Below the pieces are notes generated by a model, which made no database searches, had not been told where the DNA came from, and saw only the letters and a program-made list of their open reading frames with translations. The position numbers and the translations under genes are program-made. Positions 18,054-28,353 of a stretch of DNA of 64,000 bases are shown here, piece by piece. Numbering within the stretch: the stretch's first letter is position 1; each line of letters begins with the position of its first letter. This stretch comes from Pseudaestuariivita rosea. GTDB taxonomy: Bacteria; Pseudomonadota; Alphaproteobacteria; Rhodobacterales; Rhodobacteraceae. The stretch covers positions 28,421 to 92,420 of the forward strand of contig NZ_JACNMP010000013.1 of assembly GCF_017592335.1 (NCBI RefSeq), in the 5' to 3' direction.

Positions 18054-19154
18054 ATGAGGACAGCAGTGAATACAGTCAGATACGGCATCATCGGATGCGG
18101 GATGATGGGGCGAGAGCATATTCAGAACATCGCGCTTCTGGACGGGGCCAAGGTGTCGGTGGTCTATGATCCCGTCGTTGATCTGGCGCAATCGGCGGCC
18201 GATCTGGCAGGGGGGGCAGCTGTGATGGGCACATTGGACGATCTGCTGGCCCATGACGCGCTGGATGCCTTGGTGATCGTCAGTCCAAATAATCTTCATG
18301 TCACGCAACTGCAGGCCATCGCGGATAAACGCCCGCTGCCGATCCTATGTGAAAAGCCACTTTATACCGATCCAACTGATGCGCCTGTGTTGCAGGCCTT
18401 TGGTCAGACCTACCCCGCGCCGGTCTGGGTCGCGATGGAGTATCGCTATATGCCGCCCATCGCTGCACTGCTGACCGAGGCGGACCAGATCACCGGCGGG
18501 ATCAAGATGCTGACGATCCGCGAACACCGCTTTCCGTTCCTGCAAAAGGTTGGCAACTGGAACCGCTTCAACGCGCAAACAGGTGGGACTCTGGTCGAAA
18601 AATGCTGCCATTTCTTTGACCTGATGCGGCTGACACTTGGGTCCGAACCGGTACGTGTGATGGCCAGCGCCGGACAATCGGTGAACCATACGAATGAAGT
18701 CTATGACGGTCAGGTGCCCGACATCTGGGACAACGGCTATGTCATTGTCGATTTCGAAAACGGCGCCCGGGCGATGCTGGAATTATGCATGTTCGCCGAA
18801 GGATCTCGCTATCAGGAAGAAATCAGCGCCGTAGGGCCGAAAGGTAAGATCGAGGCGCTGGTGCCCGGTCCAACGCGCTTCTGGCCCGACAAACTGGGCG
18901 CACCGCCCGTGCCGAAACTGATCGTCAGCCCCCGCAGCCCCAAAGGCCCCGAGGTGCGCGAAATTCGCGTCGATCCAAATCTGCTTGAGGCAGGGGATCA
19001 TAATGGATCGACCTTTTATCAGCACCTGCGTTTCCTTGATGTCGTGCGCGGACAGTGCAGGGTGGAAGTCACCCTGGACGATGGCGCCAAAGCGGTTGCC
19101 ATGGGTCTGGCTGCGCAACAATCCGCGATCGAGCGCCGGGTGATTGAGTTGTAA
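18054..19154 (+). CDS. Gfo/Idh/MocA-family oxidoreductase
   Basis: A 366-residue NAD(P)-dependent dehydrogenase. The Rossmann motif GIIGCGMMGREHIQN is near the N terminus and the conserved lysine motif CEKPLYTDP at about residue 100; MVEKCCHFFDLMRL-like segment LVEKCCHFFDLMRL follows. Acts on a sugar, polyol or related compound. Starts 3 bp after the GntR stop; a GTG at 18066 with AGGA in front is an alternative start. Its last 125 bp are part of a 305-bp repeat that recurs at 24199. Confidence 0.88.
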   Translation: MRTAVNTVRYGIIGCGMMGREHIQNIALLDGAKVSVVYDPVVDLAQSAADLAGGAAVMGTLDDLLAHDALDALVIVSPNNLHVTQLQAIADKRPLPILCEKPLYTDPTDAPVLQAFGQTYPAPVWVAMEYRYMPPIAALLTEADQITGGIKMLTIREHRFPFLQKVGNWNRFNAQTGGTLVEKCCHFFDLMRLTLGSEPVRVMASAGQSVNHTNEVYDGQVPDIWDNGYVIVDFENGARAMLELCMFAEGSRYQEEISAVGPKGKIEALVPGPTRFWPDKLGAPPVPKLIVSPRSPKGPEVREIRVDPNLLEAGDHNGSTFYQHLRFLDVVRGQCRVEVTLDDGAKAVAMGLAAQQSAIERRVIEL

Positions 19155-19334
19155 GTCATTACTGCCTCGGTCATACTTTAGTATACGTTCTTAATGGATC
19201 GGCATTGCTTGCCATATCAGGCTTGTGAAAAAATTCGGGGTCTCAATGAATAATCGTATTAAGAAAACCTTATTATCGCTCTCTGCTATTTTCATAATGT
19301 CCCATGCACAGGCCGAAACTTCGGTGCCTGTCTA
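19030..19334 (+). repeat. 305-bp direct repeat, copy 1
   Basis: Covers the 3' end of the Gfo/Idh/MocA gene, the intergenic region and the first 29 codons of a secreted-protein gene. Copy 2 is at 24199-24501. I count seven substitutions and one 2-bp length difference, about 97 percent identity. Copy 1 is in native context on its left (inside the intact dehydrogenase gene), so copy 2 is the transferred one at that end. Confidence 0.9.
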
Positions 19335-19335
19335 A
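19246..19335 (+). pseudogene. Truncated secreted-protein gene, copy 1 (signal peptide only)
   Basis: Encodes MNNRIKKTLLSLSAIFIM then SHAQAETSVPV and stops (TAA at 19333-19335). This is an intact signal peptide followed by a few mature residues. In copy 2 (24415) the next codon is TAC (tyrosine) and the reading frame goes on for about 290 residues, so copy 1 ends at the repeat boundary with a stop. Confidence 0.75.
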
Positions 19336-19341
19336 AAAACT

Positions 19342-19623
19342 ATGCCAATTATCAACGATTTCAGGAAAGACGATATCCTGAGCTACCGAGACGAATTTGC
19401 TTATCTGTTTGGTTTGATTGTGCGGCGGATTTACCGTGAACCAATCACTTTGCACTGTAATTTCCACATAGGCTAATACGATCTGCGCGTGGCGCAGGCG
19501 ATTGCGGCTCGGGTGGCCGATGCAGGGCGCATTCTGGAAATTCCGTCGATTGAGTTTGGCGAAGACTACGACTCGCGCCTTGTCGAACATATGTTGGCCT
19601 CGGTCGCGGAGCGGCGAGATTGA
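19342..19623 (+). pseudogene. Gene fragment with in-frame stop, unknown family
   Basis: An open stretch begins MPIINDFRKDDILSYRDEF and stops with TAA at 19474-19476; the same frame then continues YDLRVAQAIAARVADAGRI to EHMLASVAERRD and TGA at 19621-19623. The second half has the composition of a real alphaproteobacterial C terminus. I cannot name the family. The stretch from here to the terminator at 19759 shows nothing else. Confidence 0.35.
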
Positions 19624-19758
19624 GTAAGCAAACGCCAATGATTCGAGATCGCCTGCGAACAACTGCATACTCCGGGAGGATAGGGACGCGTTAAATTGAA
19701 GCCGGAGCAGAAAATAATGAAATTCGCCTGCTTAGCGAGCAGGGGGTAATTATACCAA

Positions 19759-19788
19759 GAAAAAACCCCGCCGTACGAAGCGGCGGGG
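19759..19788 (-). terminator. Rho-independent terminator for ccrM
   Basis: Read on the minus strand: CCCCGCCG, a 7-nt loop, CGGCGGGG (19788-19766), then a run of T residues (19765-19759). It is about 75 bp past the ccrM stop. Confidence 0.85.
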
Positions 19789-19859
19789 TAAGTGAGTGCC
19801 ATGTGTTTGGCCACAGGCACCGGCGGTAACCTTGATTACGAACTCGTAACAGGAGAAAT

Positions 19860-21047
<1,188 letters not shown>

Positions 21048-21064
21048 TCAAATTCTTTTTTGAA

Positions 21065-21697
21065 TCAATGACTTGCAATTTTTGCTTGATACAAGATATT
21101 GTGGACGGGCTTGAACGAACGTCTATGAACGGGGGTGACCCCAAGATTTTGAAGCGCGTCCAGATGCGCTTTTGTTGGGTATCCTGCGTTTTTTTCCCAT
21201 CCATAGCCGGGGTGCTGTTGCGCTAAATCCACCATCAGTTTGTCGCGATACTGCTTGGCGACAATCGAAGCGGCGGCAATCGATAGTGATTTGCTGTCCC
21301 CTTTTACGATTGCTTCGGTCGAAATGGTCAGTCCGCGCGGGATCATATTGCCGTCAATCAGAACATAATCCGGTGGAATGGATAACGCGGCAATGGCACG
21401 TTCCATGGCCAGATGCGACGCGCGTAGAATATTGATCTGGTCGATCTCGGCGACACTGGCCTGGCCAATACCGATGTCGCCTTTGTCTTCAATCAGCGTT
21501 TTCAAAGCAGCGCGTTGTTTCGCGGTCAGTTTCTTGCTGTCATCCAAGCCTTTGGGCAGATCGTCTGGGTTCAGCCAGACGGCAGCGGCCACAACCGGCC
21601 CTGCCAGCGGGCCACGACCGACCTCGTCAACGCCAACAATGCGCCGAAAGCCATTTTTGCAGGCATCTTGTTCAAAACTGAAGTTGGGGCCGGTCAT
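21065..21697 (-). CDS. rnhB: Ribonuclease HII
   Basis: A 210-residue enzyme that removes ribonucleotides and RNA from RNA-DNA hybrids. The N-terminal GVDEVGRGPLAGPVV carries the first acidic residues; YVLIDGN and VKGDSKSLSIAAASIVAK hold the rest of the active site. Start at 21697 (MTGPNFSFEQD) fits family length better than the frame opening at 21739. Lies 89 bp upstream of ccrM on the same strand. Confidence 0.92.
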   Translation of the reverse strand: MTGPNFSFEQDACKNGFRRIVGVDEVGRGPLAGPVVAAAVWLNPDDLPKGLDDSKKLTAKQRAALKTLIEDKGDIGIGQASVAEIDQINILRASHLAMERAIAALSIPPDYVLIDGNMIPRGLTISTEAIVKGDSKSLSIAAASIVAKQYRDKLMVDLAQQHPGYGWEKNAGYPTKAHLDALQNLGVTPVHRRSFKPVHNILYQAKIASH

Positions 21698-21815
21698 GAT
21701 CGCGTGATATGCGGGATGATGTGGCCACGGCAAGCACATTCCTTGTGGTTCCTATTGCCGATATGATGTGGTCTAGGGTAGGTTGCTGACAAAACCTAGA
21801 GAATATGAGCAGCCC

Positions 21816-23777
21816 ATGGCCAATGATTTCTTCTCCGCGCAGCCGGAGTCTCAGGATTACAACGCATCCTCAATCGAGGTGCTTGAAGGGCTGGAGCCCG
21901 TGCGCAAGCGACCCGGCATGTATATTGGTGGCACGGATGAACGTGCGCTGCATCATATGGTGGCCGAGGTGCTGGACAACTCGATGGACGAGGCCGTCGC
22001 GGGCCACGCCAACCGGATCGAGGTTGAGCTGCACGATGACTATGCGATCACGATCCGCGACAACGGTCGCGGCATTCCGATTGATCCGCATCCGAAATTT
22101 CCCGACAAATCCGCGCTTGAAGTGATCTTGTGCACGCTGCACGCGGGCGGGAAGTTCAGCGGCAAGGCTTATCAGACATCAGGGGGGCTACACGGGGTAG
22201 GGGCATCGGTCGTCAACGCGCTGTCAGACAGTATGACGGTTCAGGTCGCCCGCAACAAGGAACTGTACGAACAGCGGTTTTCCCGCGGTGTGCCCCTTGG
22301 GCCTATCGAAAAGATCGGTCAAGCGCCAAATCGGCGCGGCACGACAGTGACATTCCATGCCGATCCTGAAATCTTCGGGCAGCACCGGTTCAAGCCTGCG
22401 CGTCTGTTCAAATCGATCCGGTCCAAGGCCTATCTGTTTTCGGGTGTCGAAATCCGTTGGAAATCCGCGATCAGCGATGGTGAAACCCCACAAGAGGCCA
22501 CATTCCACTTCCCTGGTGGTCTGTCGGACTATCTGTCGGAAACGCTTGGCAACGCCACGGCTTATGCCGACGCGCCTTTTGCAGGAAAGGTCGAGTTTCA
22601 GGAAAAATTCGGCGAACCGGGGTCAGTCGAATGGGCGATCAATTGGACGCCTGCACGCGATGGTTTTATCCAATCCTATTGTAACACAGTCCCGACGCCC
22701 GAAGGCGGCACCCATGTCACGGGCTTCTGGGCTGCGATCCTGAAGGGCATTCGTGCCTATGGGGAACGCATCAGCAATAAAAAAGCAAGCCTGATCACGC
22801 GCGACGATCTGATAACGGGGGGATGCGCACTGGTCAGTTGCTTTATCCGCGACCCGGCCTTTGTGGGCCAGACCAAGGACCGTTTGTCGACCGAGGCTGC
22901 GCATAAAATGTGCGAAGCTGCCGTGCGCGACCGGTTCGACACCTGGCTGGCCGCCGATACGAAATCAGCCGGTGCGATCCTTGATTTTCTGATTATCCGC
23001 GCCGAAGAGCGCCTGCGCCGCAAGCAGGAAAAAGAAACAGCACGTAAGTCGGCCACCAAGAAACTGCGCCTTCCGGGCAAGCTGACCGATTGTTCCGCCA
23101 CATCGCGTGAAGGCACGGAATTGTTCATCGTCGAAGGCGACAGCGCCGGTGGATCGGCCAAGATGGCAAGGGATCGCAAAACACAGGCGCTGCTGCCTTT
23201 GCGTGGCAAAATCCTGAACGTGTTGGGGGCGGCGTCGAACAAGCTGTCGACAAATAACGAGATCAGCGATCTGACCCAGGCGCTTGGTGTGGGGCTTGGC
23301 AGCCGGTTCAACGTCGACGATCTGCGCTATGACAAGATCATCATCATGACCGATGCCGATGTTGATGGCGCCCATATCGCGTCGCTTCTGATGACGTTTT
23401 TCTTTACCCAAATGCGCCCGATGATCGACAAGGGGCACCTGTATCTGGCCTGTCCGCCGCTGTTCCGCGTCACCCAAGGCTCACGCCGCGCCTATTGCCT
23501 TGACGAAGCTGAACGGGATGAGGTTTTGGCGAAAGGGTTGGGCGGCAACGCGAAAATGCAGGTCAGCCGGTTCAAGGGGCTGGGGGAAATGGACGCAAAG
23601 GATCTGAAAGAAACCACGATGGACCCCGCCACCCGCAAACTGATCCGCGTCAGCATTGACGAAGACGAACCCGGCGAAACCAGCGACCTTGTCGAACGCC
23701 TGATGGGCAAAAAGCCTGAGCTGCGGTTCCAATATATCCAGGAAAACGCGAAGTTCGTTGAGGAATTGGATGTGTGA
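21816..23777 (+). CDS. parE: DNA topoisomerase IV subunit B
   Basis: A 653-residue type II topoisomerase ATPase subunit. GHKL motifs: EVLDNSMDEAVAGH (Bergerat N box), DNGRGIPIDPHPKF, GGLHGVGASVVNALS. The TOPRIM domain shows EGDSAGGSAKMARDR and later DADVDGAHI, with the C-terminal FKGLGEMDAKDLKETTMDP. The start at 21816 (MANDFFSAQ) is family-like; 11 more upstream codons are open but unlikely. Length and the lack of a long insert favour ParE over GyrB. Confidence 0.93.
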   Translation: MANDFFSAQPESQDYNASSIEVLEGLEPVRKRPGMYIGGTDERALHHMVAEVLDNSMDEAVAGHANRIEVELHDDYAITIRDNGRGIPIDPHPKFPDKSALEVILCTLHAGGKFSGKAYQTSGGLHGVGASVVNALSDSMTVQVARNKELYEQRFSRGVPLGPIEKIGQAPNRRGTTVTFHADPEIFGQHRFKPARLFKSIRSKAYLFSGVEIRWKSAISDGETPQEATFHFPGGLSDYLSETLGNATAYADAPFAGKVEFQEKFGEPGSVEWAINWTPARDGFIQSYCNTVPTPEGGTHVTGFWAAILKGIRAYGERISNKKASLITRDDLITGGCALVSCFIRDPAFVGQTKDRLSTEAAHKMCEAAVRDRFDTWLAADTKSAGAILDFLIIRAEERLRRKQEKETARKSATKKLRLPGKLTDCSATSREGTELFIVEGDSAGGSAKMARDRKTQALLPLRGKILNVLGAASNKLSTNNEISDLTQALGVGLGSRFNVDDLRYDKIIIMTDADVDGAHIASLLMTFFFTQMRPMIDKGHLYLACPPLFRVTQGSRRAYCLDEAERDEVLAKGLGGNAKMQVSRFKGLGEMDAKDLKETTMDPATRKLIRVSIDEDEPGETSDLVERLMGKKPELRFQYIQENAKFVEELDV

Positions 23778-24087
23778 TGCACTCTCAGCGAAACTGTACG
23801 GGGTAATTGTCAAAACTATTGCAAATGGTGCCCCCAGCATAGCAAAGAAGTCGCACATGAATGATTTCCGCGGTTCTGACTAAGTCTCAATATCCATTCT
23901 AAAAATCTTCTCTGACATTCATTCGGCTTGGATGACGCAACGGGCCATTTGCGTGGTAACTTGTGAAGCATGATATGGATTTGGTTGATCCTCGTTCCGT
24001 CGATGGTCCGGAATTATGTAGCAGAGTTTACTGTCTTGGCCCCCTAAACCTGTGCCAAAATTTGCTTAGTTTTTGGTGATAGTATTG

Positions 24088-24198
24088 ATGGCGTGGAAAC
24101 GTTATTCGGACGAAGATATTCTGCGGCTTTTGCGTGAGATTGAACGGCGCCCATGTCGGGTTCTGGGCGTGGCCCTAAGCACCTTGCAATACAAAGCG
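24088..24198 (+). mobile_element. IS3-family remnant, internally deleted
   Basis: Reads MAWKRYSDEDILRLLREIE, the usual start of an IS3-family OrfA, joined directly to ERRPCRVLGVALSTLQYK, which resembles the beginning of OrfB. The region between is missing. It is fused to copy 2 of the 305-bp repeat at 24199. A possible IS left end (TGTCTTGGCCCC) is at 24032. The rest of the 23778-24087 stretch after parE shows nothing I can name. Confidence 0.55.
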
Positions 24199-24501
24199 GT
24201 TTCCTTGATGTCGTGCGCGGACAGTGCAGGGTGGAAGTCACCCTGGACGATGGCGCCAAAGCGGTTGCCATGGGTCTGGCTGCGCAACAATCCGCGATTG
24301 AGCGCCGGGTGATTGAGTTGTAAGTCATTACTGACTCGGTCATACTTTAGTATACTTTCTTAATGGATCGGCATTGCTTGCCATATCAGGCTTGTGAAAA
24401 AAATCGGGGTCTCAATGAATAATCATATTAACAAAACCTTATTATCGCTCTCTGCCATTTTCATAATGTCCCATGCACAGGCAAACTTCGGTGCCTGTCT
24501 A
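24199..24501 (+). repeat. 305-bp direct repeat, copy 2
   Basis: Matches 19030-19334 at about 97 percent. It carries only the last part of the Gfo/Idh/MocA gene (frame truncated by the IS remnant) and the start of the secreted-protein gene at 24415. A 2-bp deletion relative to copy 1 falls just after the signal peptide (CAGGCAAAC versus CAGGCCGAAAC). Confidence 0.9.
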
Positions 24502-25366
24502 CAAAGATTATAACGGAAATCTGTTCTATGCACCCTATGAGATCATTCCAGATCATCCGCAGTGCAATGGCCCTGATAAGATAGCATTCCGCGCGCAGTT
24601 AACGGCCGAGGATGTCAATTTTCGGATTTATGACGTGGAAACACGTGACTTTGTCACTATCGCGCGGGGCAAAGACCCCAGCTACGTTCAGTCTAATTTC
24701 AAAAGATGTTTTCAAATTTTGCGCCGTGGCAGCGAGCATATGCGGATTGAAATTCCGTGCTCGGATGGTCAGACACGCCCACGTGTCCCGGCATTGCAAA
24801 AAATCATGGAAAACGAATCCAGCTTTGGCCTCAAGGGCGAGATCACGGTCTGTAAAACATTGCACGACTTAACGATACTGGACTCAAATTGGCAAACGGC
24901 AATTGTAACGAGCGAGAAGCGCACAACCGAAGAAGGGACTTTTGCTGAAGTGCCTGACGATTGGACGGCGCACCCCCAATACAATCGAAACTTAGATGGA
25001 CAAGACATCGCCACACCCGATAACACCCCCATACTGAACATTCCAATTTGGTCGACGCTACACTATTTGGACCTTGACGTTCCGACATGGGCAACTCTTT
25101 ATTACAATCCTGCCAACTTCAAGATGAGTTATCAGTCTTCAGAGGTAGGATATACTGCAGCACAGTTTCGCGCGACGTTGTCATGCATACCAGTTTATAT
25201 TCAAGACAGTCCAACTGCGATAATGTTCGCCGATGCAACAATCTTTTTCAATTTAACGCCTGATACACCACAGACCTGTACATCAAAAACATGCGAGGGA
25301 TTACGGCCTCCGCGTCCTCAAACACCATATGGTTTTGGTGAACGCTGTTTTCCCAAACTAAATTAA
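24415..25366 (+). pseudogene. Secreted protein of unknown function, frameshifted after the signal peptide
   Basis: The signal peptide MNNHINKTLLSLSAIFIM, then SHAQA, starts at 24415 but leaves frame at about 24482 because two bases seen in copy 1 are missing; that frame stops at 24511. The remaining 290 residues are open from 24473 (ETSVPV-like TSVPVYKDYNGNLFYAPYEI to FGERCFPKLN) and contain seven or more cysteines, suggesting an exported disulfide-bonded protein. No family recognised. AT-richer than its neighbours. Translation might still start at ATG 24473, giving a non-exported form. Confidence 0.6.
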
Positions 25367-25383
25367 ATCAGGAAACAGTAATA

Positions 25384-26040
25384 TCATGCAGGCGCTGGTT
25401 CATTCTGCGCGAAGGTTTTCAGCTGCGCCTGCAGGGCCCTTTCAAAAGCGGGCCGTTCCAGGCATCGTGTCAGATATTGGGGCAGGTTGGTATATTGGGT
25501 AAAGACCGGTCGGTCTTCAATCCCGCGCAAGGTTGTTGCCATGATGATATCGGCCACGCTGAACCGACCGGTCAACCAGTCGCGGTCTTCCAGCCAGTTG
25601 GAAAGGGATTTCAGGCGCTTGTCCAGCAGGTGCTCAGAATGCGGTCGCGCCTGATCAACCCAGGGCTCACCCGCATGGAAAATATCGGGCAGCGTGTAGC
25701 GTTCTTTGATCGGTTCGATTGAGTTCAAACCGGCAAAGACCCAGGACTGCACACTTGCCGCCTCGGCCGCATCACGCGGGCGCAGGGCATCGGATTTTGC
25801 TGCGATATGCAGAACAATCGCGCCGCTTTCGAACAGCTCAACCTCATCATCGCGATAGGCGGGCACCTGCCCGAAGGGCTGCCATGACCGGTAGTCCACG
25901 CTGTTCTGATCATCCCCACGCAGCAGGTGAAGTTCGTAGGGCAGACCGGCTTCCTCAAGCGCCCAACGGGCGCGGATGTCTTTCACATAGCCCTGCGCAA
26001 ACGGGGGCACCCAGGCAAATGCGCTGATTGTAATGGTCAT
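25384..26040 (-). CDS. Glutathione S-transferase family protein
   Basis: A 218-residue cytosolic GST. N-terminal thioredoxin-fold domain: VKDIRARWALEEAGLPYEL, then GQVPAYRDDEVELFESGAIVLHIA, which holds the cis-proline and the ESGAI glutathione-gamma-glutamyl site. The C-terminal helical domain has DWLTGRFSVADIIMATTL, the conserved N-capping region. Start at 26040 (MTITISAFAWVPP) fits the fold; the frame stays open to 26103. Downstream of and on the same strand as a DUF1428 gene. Confidence 0.88.
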   Translation of the reverse strand: MTITISAFAWVPPFAQGYVKDIRARWALEEAGLPYELHLLRGDDQNSVDYRSWQPFGQVPAYRDDEVELFESGAIVLHIAAKSDALRPRDAAEAASVQSWVFAGLNSIEPIKERYTLPDIFHAGEPWVDQARPHSEHLLDKRLKSLSNWLEDRDWLTGRFSVADIIMATTLRGIEDRPVFTQYTNLPQYLTRCLERPAFERALQAQLKTFAQNEPAPA

Positions 26041-26051
26041 GGCATCTGTAC

Positions 26052-26420
26052 CTATGCTGACACTTTGGCGCGCATGTCGACCAGCGGTTCGAAGCCGCCC
26101 CACATCATGCGCATTCCGTCAAAGGGCATCTCGCCCATCTCTTGCATGCGGGGGTCCTGCATAATCTTGTCCCAGGCCGTGTCGCAGGTTTCTTTATCCG
26201 GCCATTCCATCCAGGAAAACACGACGGTTTCGTCGTCTTTCTTCTGAACCGCCATGGGAAAAGACGTGACTTTGCCATCGGGCACATCCACGCCCCAGTT
26301 TTCATTGCACGACAGGCATCCGTATTCTTCGAAAATCGGCCAACACGCCTCGGCATGCTTTTTATAGGTGGCCTTGTTCTGGTTCGGTACGGCCAGTAAA
26401 AATCCTTGGTAGTAAGACAT
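26052..26420 (-). CDS. DUF1428 family protein
   Basis: A 122-residue small cytosolic protein (MSYYQGFLLAVPNQNKATY..., ending GGFEPLVDMRAKVSA), a good match to the DUF1428 / YbaA-like ferredoxin-fold family with unknown biochemical function. AAGGAGAG precedes the ATG. It is 11 bp upstream of the GST gene and probably co-transcribed. A GGTAAG-AG-CTTACC near-palindrome at 26460-26473 lies in its promoter region. Confidence 0.82.
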   Translation of the reverse strand: MSYYQGFLLAVPNQNKATYKKHAEACWPIFEEYGCLSCNENWGVDVPDGKVTSFPMAVQKKDDETVVFSWMEWPDKETCDTAWDKIMQDPRMQEMGEMPFDGMRMMWGGFEPLVDMRAKVSA

Positions 26421-26459
26421 AACCGCTCTCCTTTATTGGAATCGCTCGGCATATAAAGT

Positions 26460-26473
26460 GGTAAGAGCTTACC
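26460..26473. promoter_or_regulatory. Operator-like near-palindrome upstream of DUF1428-GST
   Basis: GGTAAG and CTTACC arms with a 2-nt spacer, 40 bp before the DUF1428 start codon. Position suits a repressor site; no regulator gene lies next to it. Confidence 0.3.
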
Positions 26474-26672
26474 ATGCTCAACAGCGCTTAGCTGCAGGAA
26501 ACCGCGTTTCTGTCTTGCTCTGGGGCGCTGCCGCGCGTATCGTATGGTTATGAACGGAACCTGCATCATCTGCATTTGCATTACTATCTGACATCGTCAG
26601 GCGGGCCGTTCTTCTATTCCATCTATCCATCGAAGTTGCTAAGTCCGCCGCGACCCCGCGTGTGAGGACCCT

Positions 26673-28154
26673 ATGACAACGATCAAACTGACTAACACGA
26701 AGACCCGCCAGAAAGAGGTCTTTGAGCCGCTCGACCCCAAAAACGTGCGCATGTATGTCTGTGGGCCGACGGTTTACGATCGTGCGCATCTGGGCAACGC
26801 GCGGCCTGTGGTGGTGTTTGACGTTCTGTTCCGGTTGCTGCGCCACGTCTATGGCGCGGATCACGTGACATATGTGCGTAACTTCACGGATGTGGATGAC
26901 AAGATCAACGCCCGTGCGGCTGAAACCGGTCGTGCTATCGAGGATATCACGGCTGAGACGGCCCAATGGTATCTGGACGACATGGCCGCCATTGGTGCGA
27001 TGGAACCCACGCATATGCCCCGCGCCACGCAGTACATCCCGCAGATGGTCGCGATGATTGAGGGGTTGATCGAAAAGGGACACGCGTATGAGGCCGAGGG
27101 CCACGTTCTGTTCGCCGTCGAAAGCTATGAAAACTATGGCAAATTGTCAGGTCGGTCGATCGATGACATGATCGCTGGCGCACGGGTCGAGGTCGCACCC
27201 TACAAGCGCAACCCTATGGATTTTGTGCTGTGGAAGCCCTCGACCGATGATCTGCCAGGGTGGGACAGCCCGTGGGGCAGGGGGCGGCCCGGTTGGCATA
27301 TTGAGTGTTCTGCCATGGCGGATGATCTGTTGGGCGAGACCTTCGACATCCACGGCGGCGGGATCGACCTGCAATTCCCGCACCATGAAAACGAAATCGC
27401 CCAATCCATGTGCGCCCACCCCAAGGGCGATTTCGCCCGCTACTGGCTGCATAACGAGATGCTGCAGGTCGAAGGCAAGAAGATGTCCAAGAGCCTGGGC
27501 AATTTCTTCACCGTCCGCGATCTGCTGGATCAAGGCGTACCGGGTGAGGTGATCCGGTTCGTGATGTTAAGCACGCATTATAGTAAGCCGATGGATTGGA
27601 CGGAGAAGAAGCGGGAAGAGGCGGAACGAAGGTTACGGAAATGGGCAGAGCTATTCGAAGACCCAATGTTAAATATTGGCAGGCCTTGGACCGGAGGCCC
27701 AATAGCTAAACCGCCTAAAGAAATCGTCGATGCACTTGCCAACGATCTCAACACATCACTTGTGCTGACTAAACTCAATGAGTTCGCCAAAAAAGCTAAG
27801 GTTTTCGAGCTTGCATCATCGCTCATTTTCTTGGATTTTAACCCGGATGCACTTGTCGCGAGATTTTGCAATCCTCACGTTCAGATTAGAACTACGGACT
27901 ATGGTGTTACTTCGAATAGTGGCCGGTCGTTCGGTTCGTCAACGCGTTCGCATCAATTGTACAGGCTGAGGGAGTTGAGCAAACGTCTGAGAGAACTTCA
28001 TACTCAGGCAATGGAAACCAAAGATTTTTCTTTGGTCGATAACTTTAAATCAGTTTTGGTGGAGGCAGGCGTAGAGGTCCGAATGTCCAAGGAAGGCGTC
28101 GATTTAAATGCTGGGCCAAACTTCAATCCTACCAAGCTAGAGGCCTTGGAATGA
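26673..28154 (+). CDS. cysS: Cysteinyl-tRNA synthetase (C-terminal part of unusual composition)
   Basis: A 493-residue class I synthetase that charges tRNA-Cys. [17 protein letters not shown] holds the HIGH-like motif, and [16 protein letters not shown] the KMSKS loop (about residue 270); zinc ligands lie in the catalytic domain ([16 protein letters not shown]). From about base 27560 onward codon use becomes much more AT-rich, and the anticodon-binding region has an extra unusual segment ([16 protein letters not shown] to [14 protein letters not shown]) before the family-like ending [15 protein letters not shown]. The frame is intact, so it is probably functional, but the 3' third may be recombinant. 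Confidence 0.9.
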   Translation: MTTIKLTNTKTRQKEVFEPLDPKNVRMYVCGPTVYDRAHLGNARPVVVFDVLFRLLRHVYGADHVTYVRNFTDVDDKINARAAETGRAIEDITAETAQWYLDDMAAIGAMEPTHMPRATQYIPQMVAMIEGLIEKGHAYEAEGHVLFAVESYENYGKLSGRSIDDMIAGARVEVAPYKRNPMDFVLWKPSTDDLPGWDSPWGRGRPGWHIECSAMADDLLGETFDIHGGGIDLQFPHHENEIAQSMCAHPKGDFARYWLHNEMLQVEGKKMSKSLGNFFTVRDLLDQGVPGEVIRFVMLSTHYSKPMDWTEKKREEAERRLRKWAELFEDPMLNIGRPWTGGPIAKPPKEIVDALANDLNTSLVLTKLNEFAKKAKVFELASSLIFLDFNPDALVARFCNPHVQIRTTDYGVTSNSGRSFGSSTRSHQLYRLRELSKRLRELHTQAMETKDFSLVDNFKSVLVEAGVEVRMSKEGVDLNAGPNFNPTKLEALE

Positions 28155-28193
28155 CAGTCGCAGCTTTGTCCAGCGTCCGACACGCACGGGAAG

Positions 28194-28311
28194 GGCGAGA
28201 AGCGCCCGCCCCGTGGAGGGGCGGGTCGGGCGCTATCTATGACGCATGCGTCATGGATATTCGGAAAGCATATGTCTTATTCTGCGCAGTCCCAGACTTG
28301 ATCCGCGACCT
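28194..28311. repeat. Cluster of REP-like repeats between cysS and cimA
   Basis: 28194-28240 is a degenerate relative of the 2315-2362 hairpin (GAAGCGCCC, CCCCGTGGAGG, GGTCGGGCGCT). 28241-28252 is the perfect palindrome GACGCATGCGTC. 28289-28311 resembles the palindrome at 9215-9233. No gene is apparent between 28155 and 28353. Confidence 0.5.
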
Positions 28312-28353
28312 CATGGAGTTTGAGTGGCCGGGGCTGCGGCAGGGGGACAGAGC

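Noticed and set aside
28241..28252. Perfect 12-bp palindrome GACGCATGCGTC as a regulator site
   Set aside because: It lies downstream of cysS inside a repeat cluster, with no promoter context; chance or repeat-derived origin is more likely.
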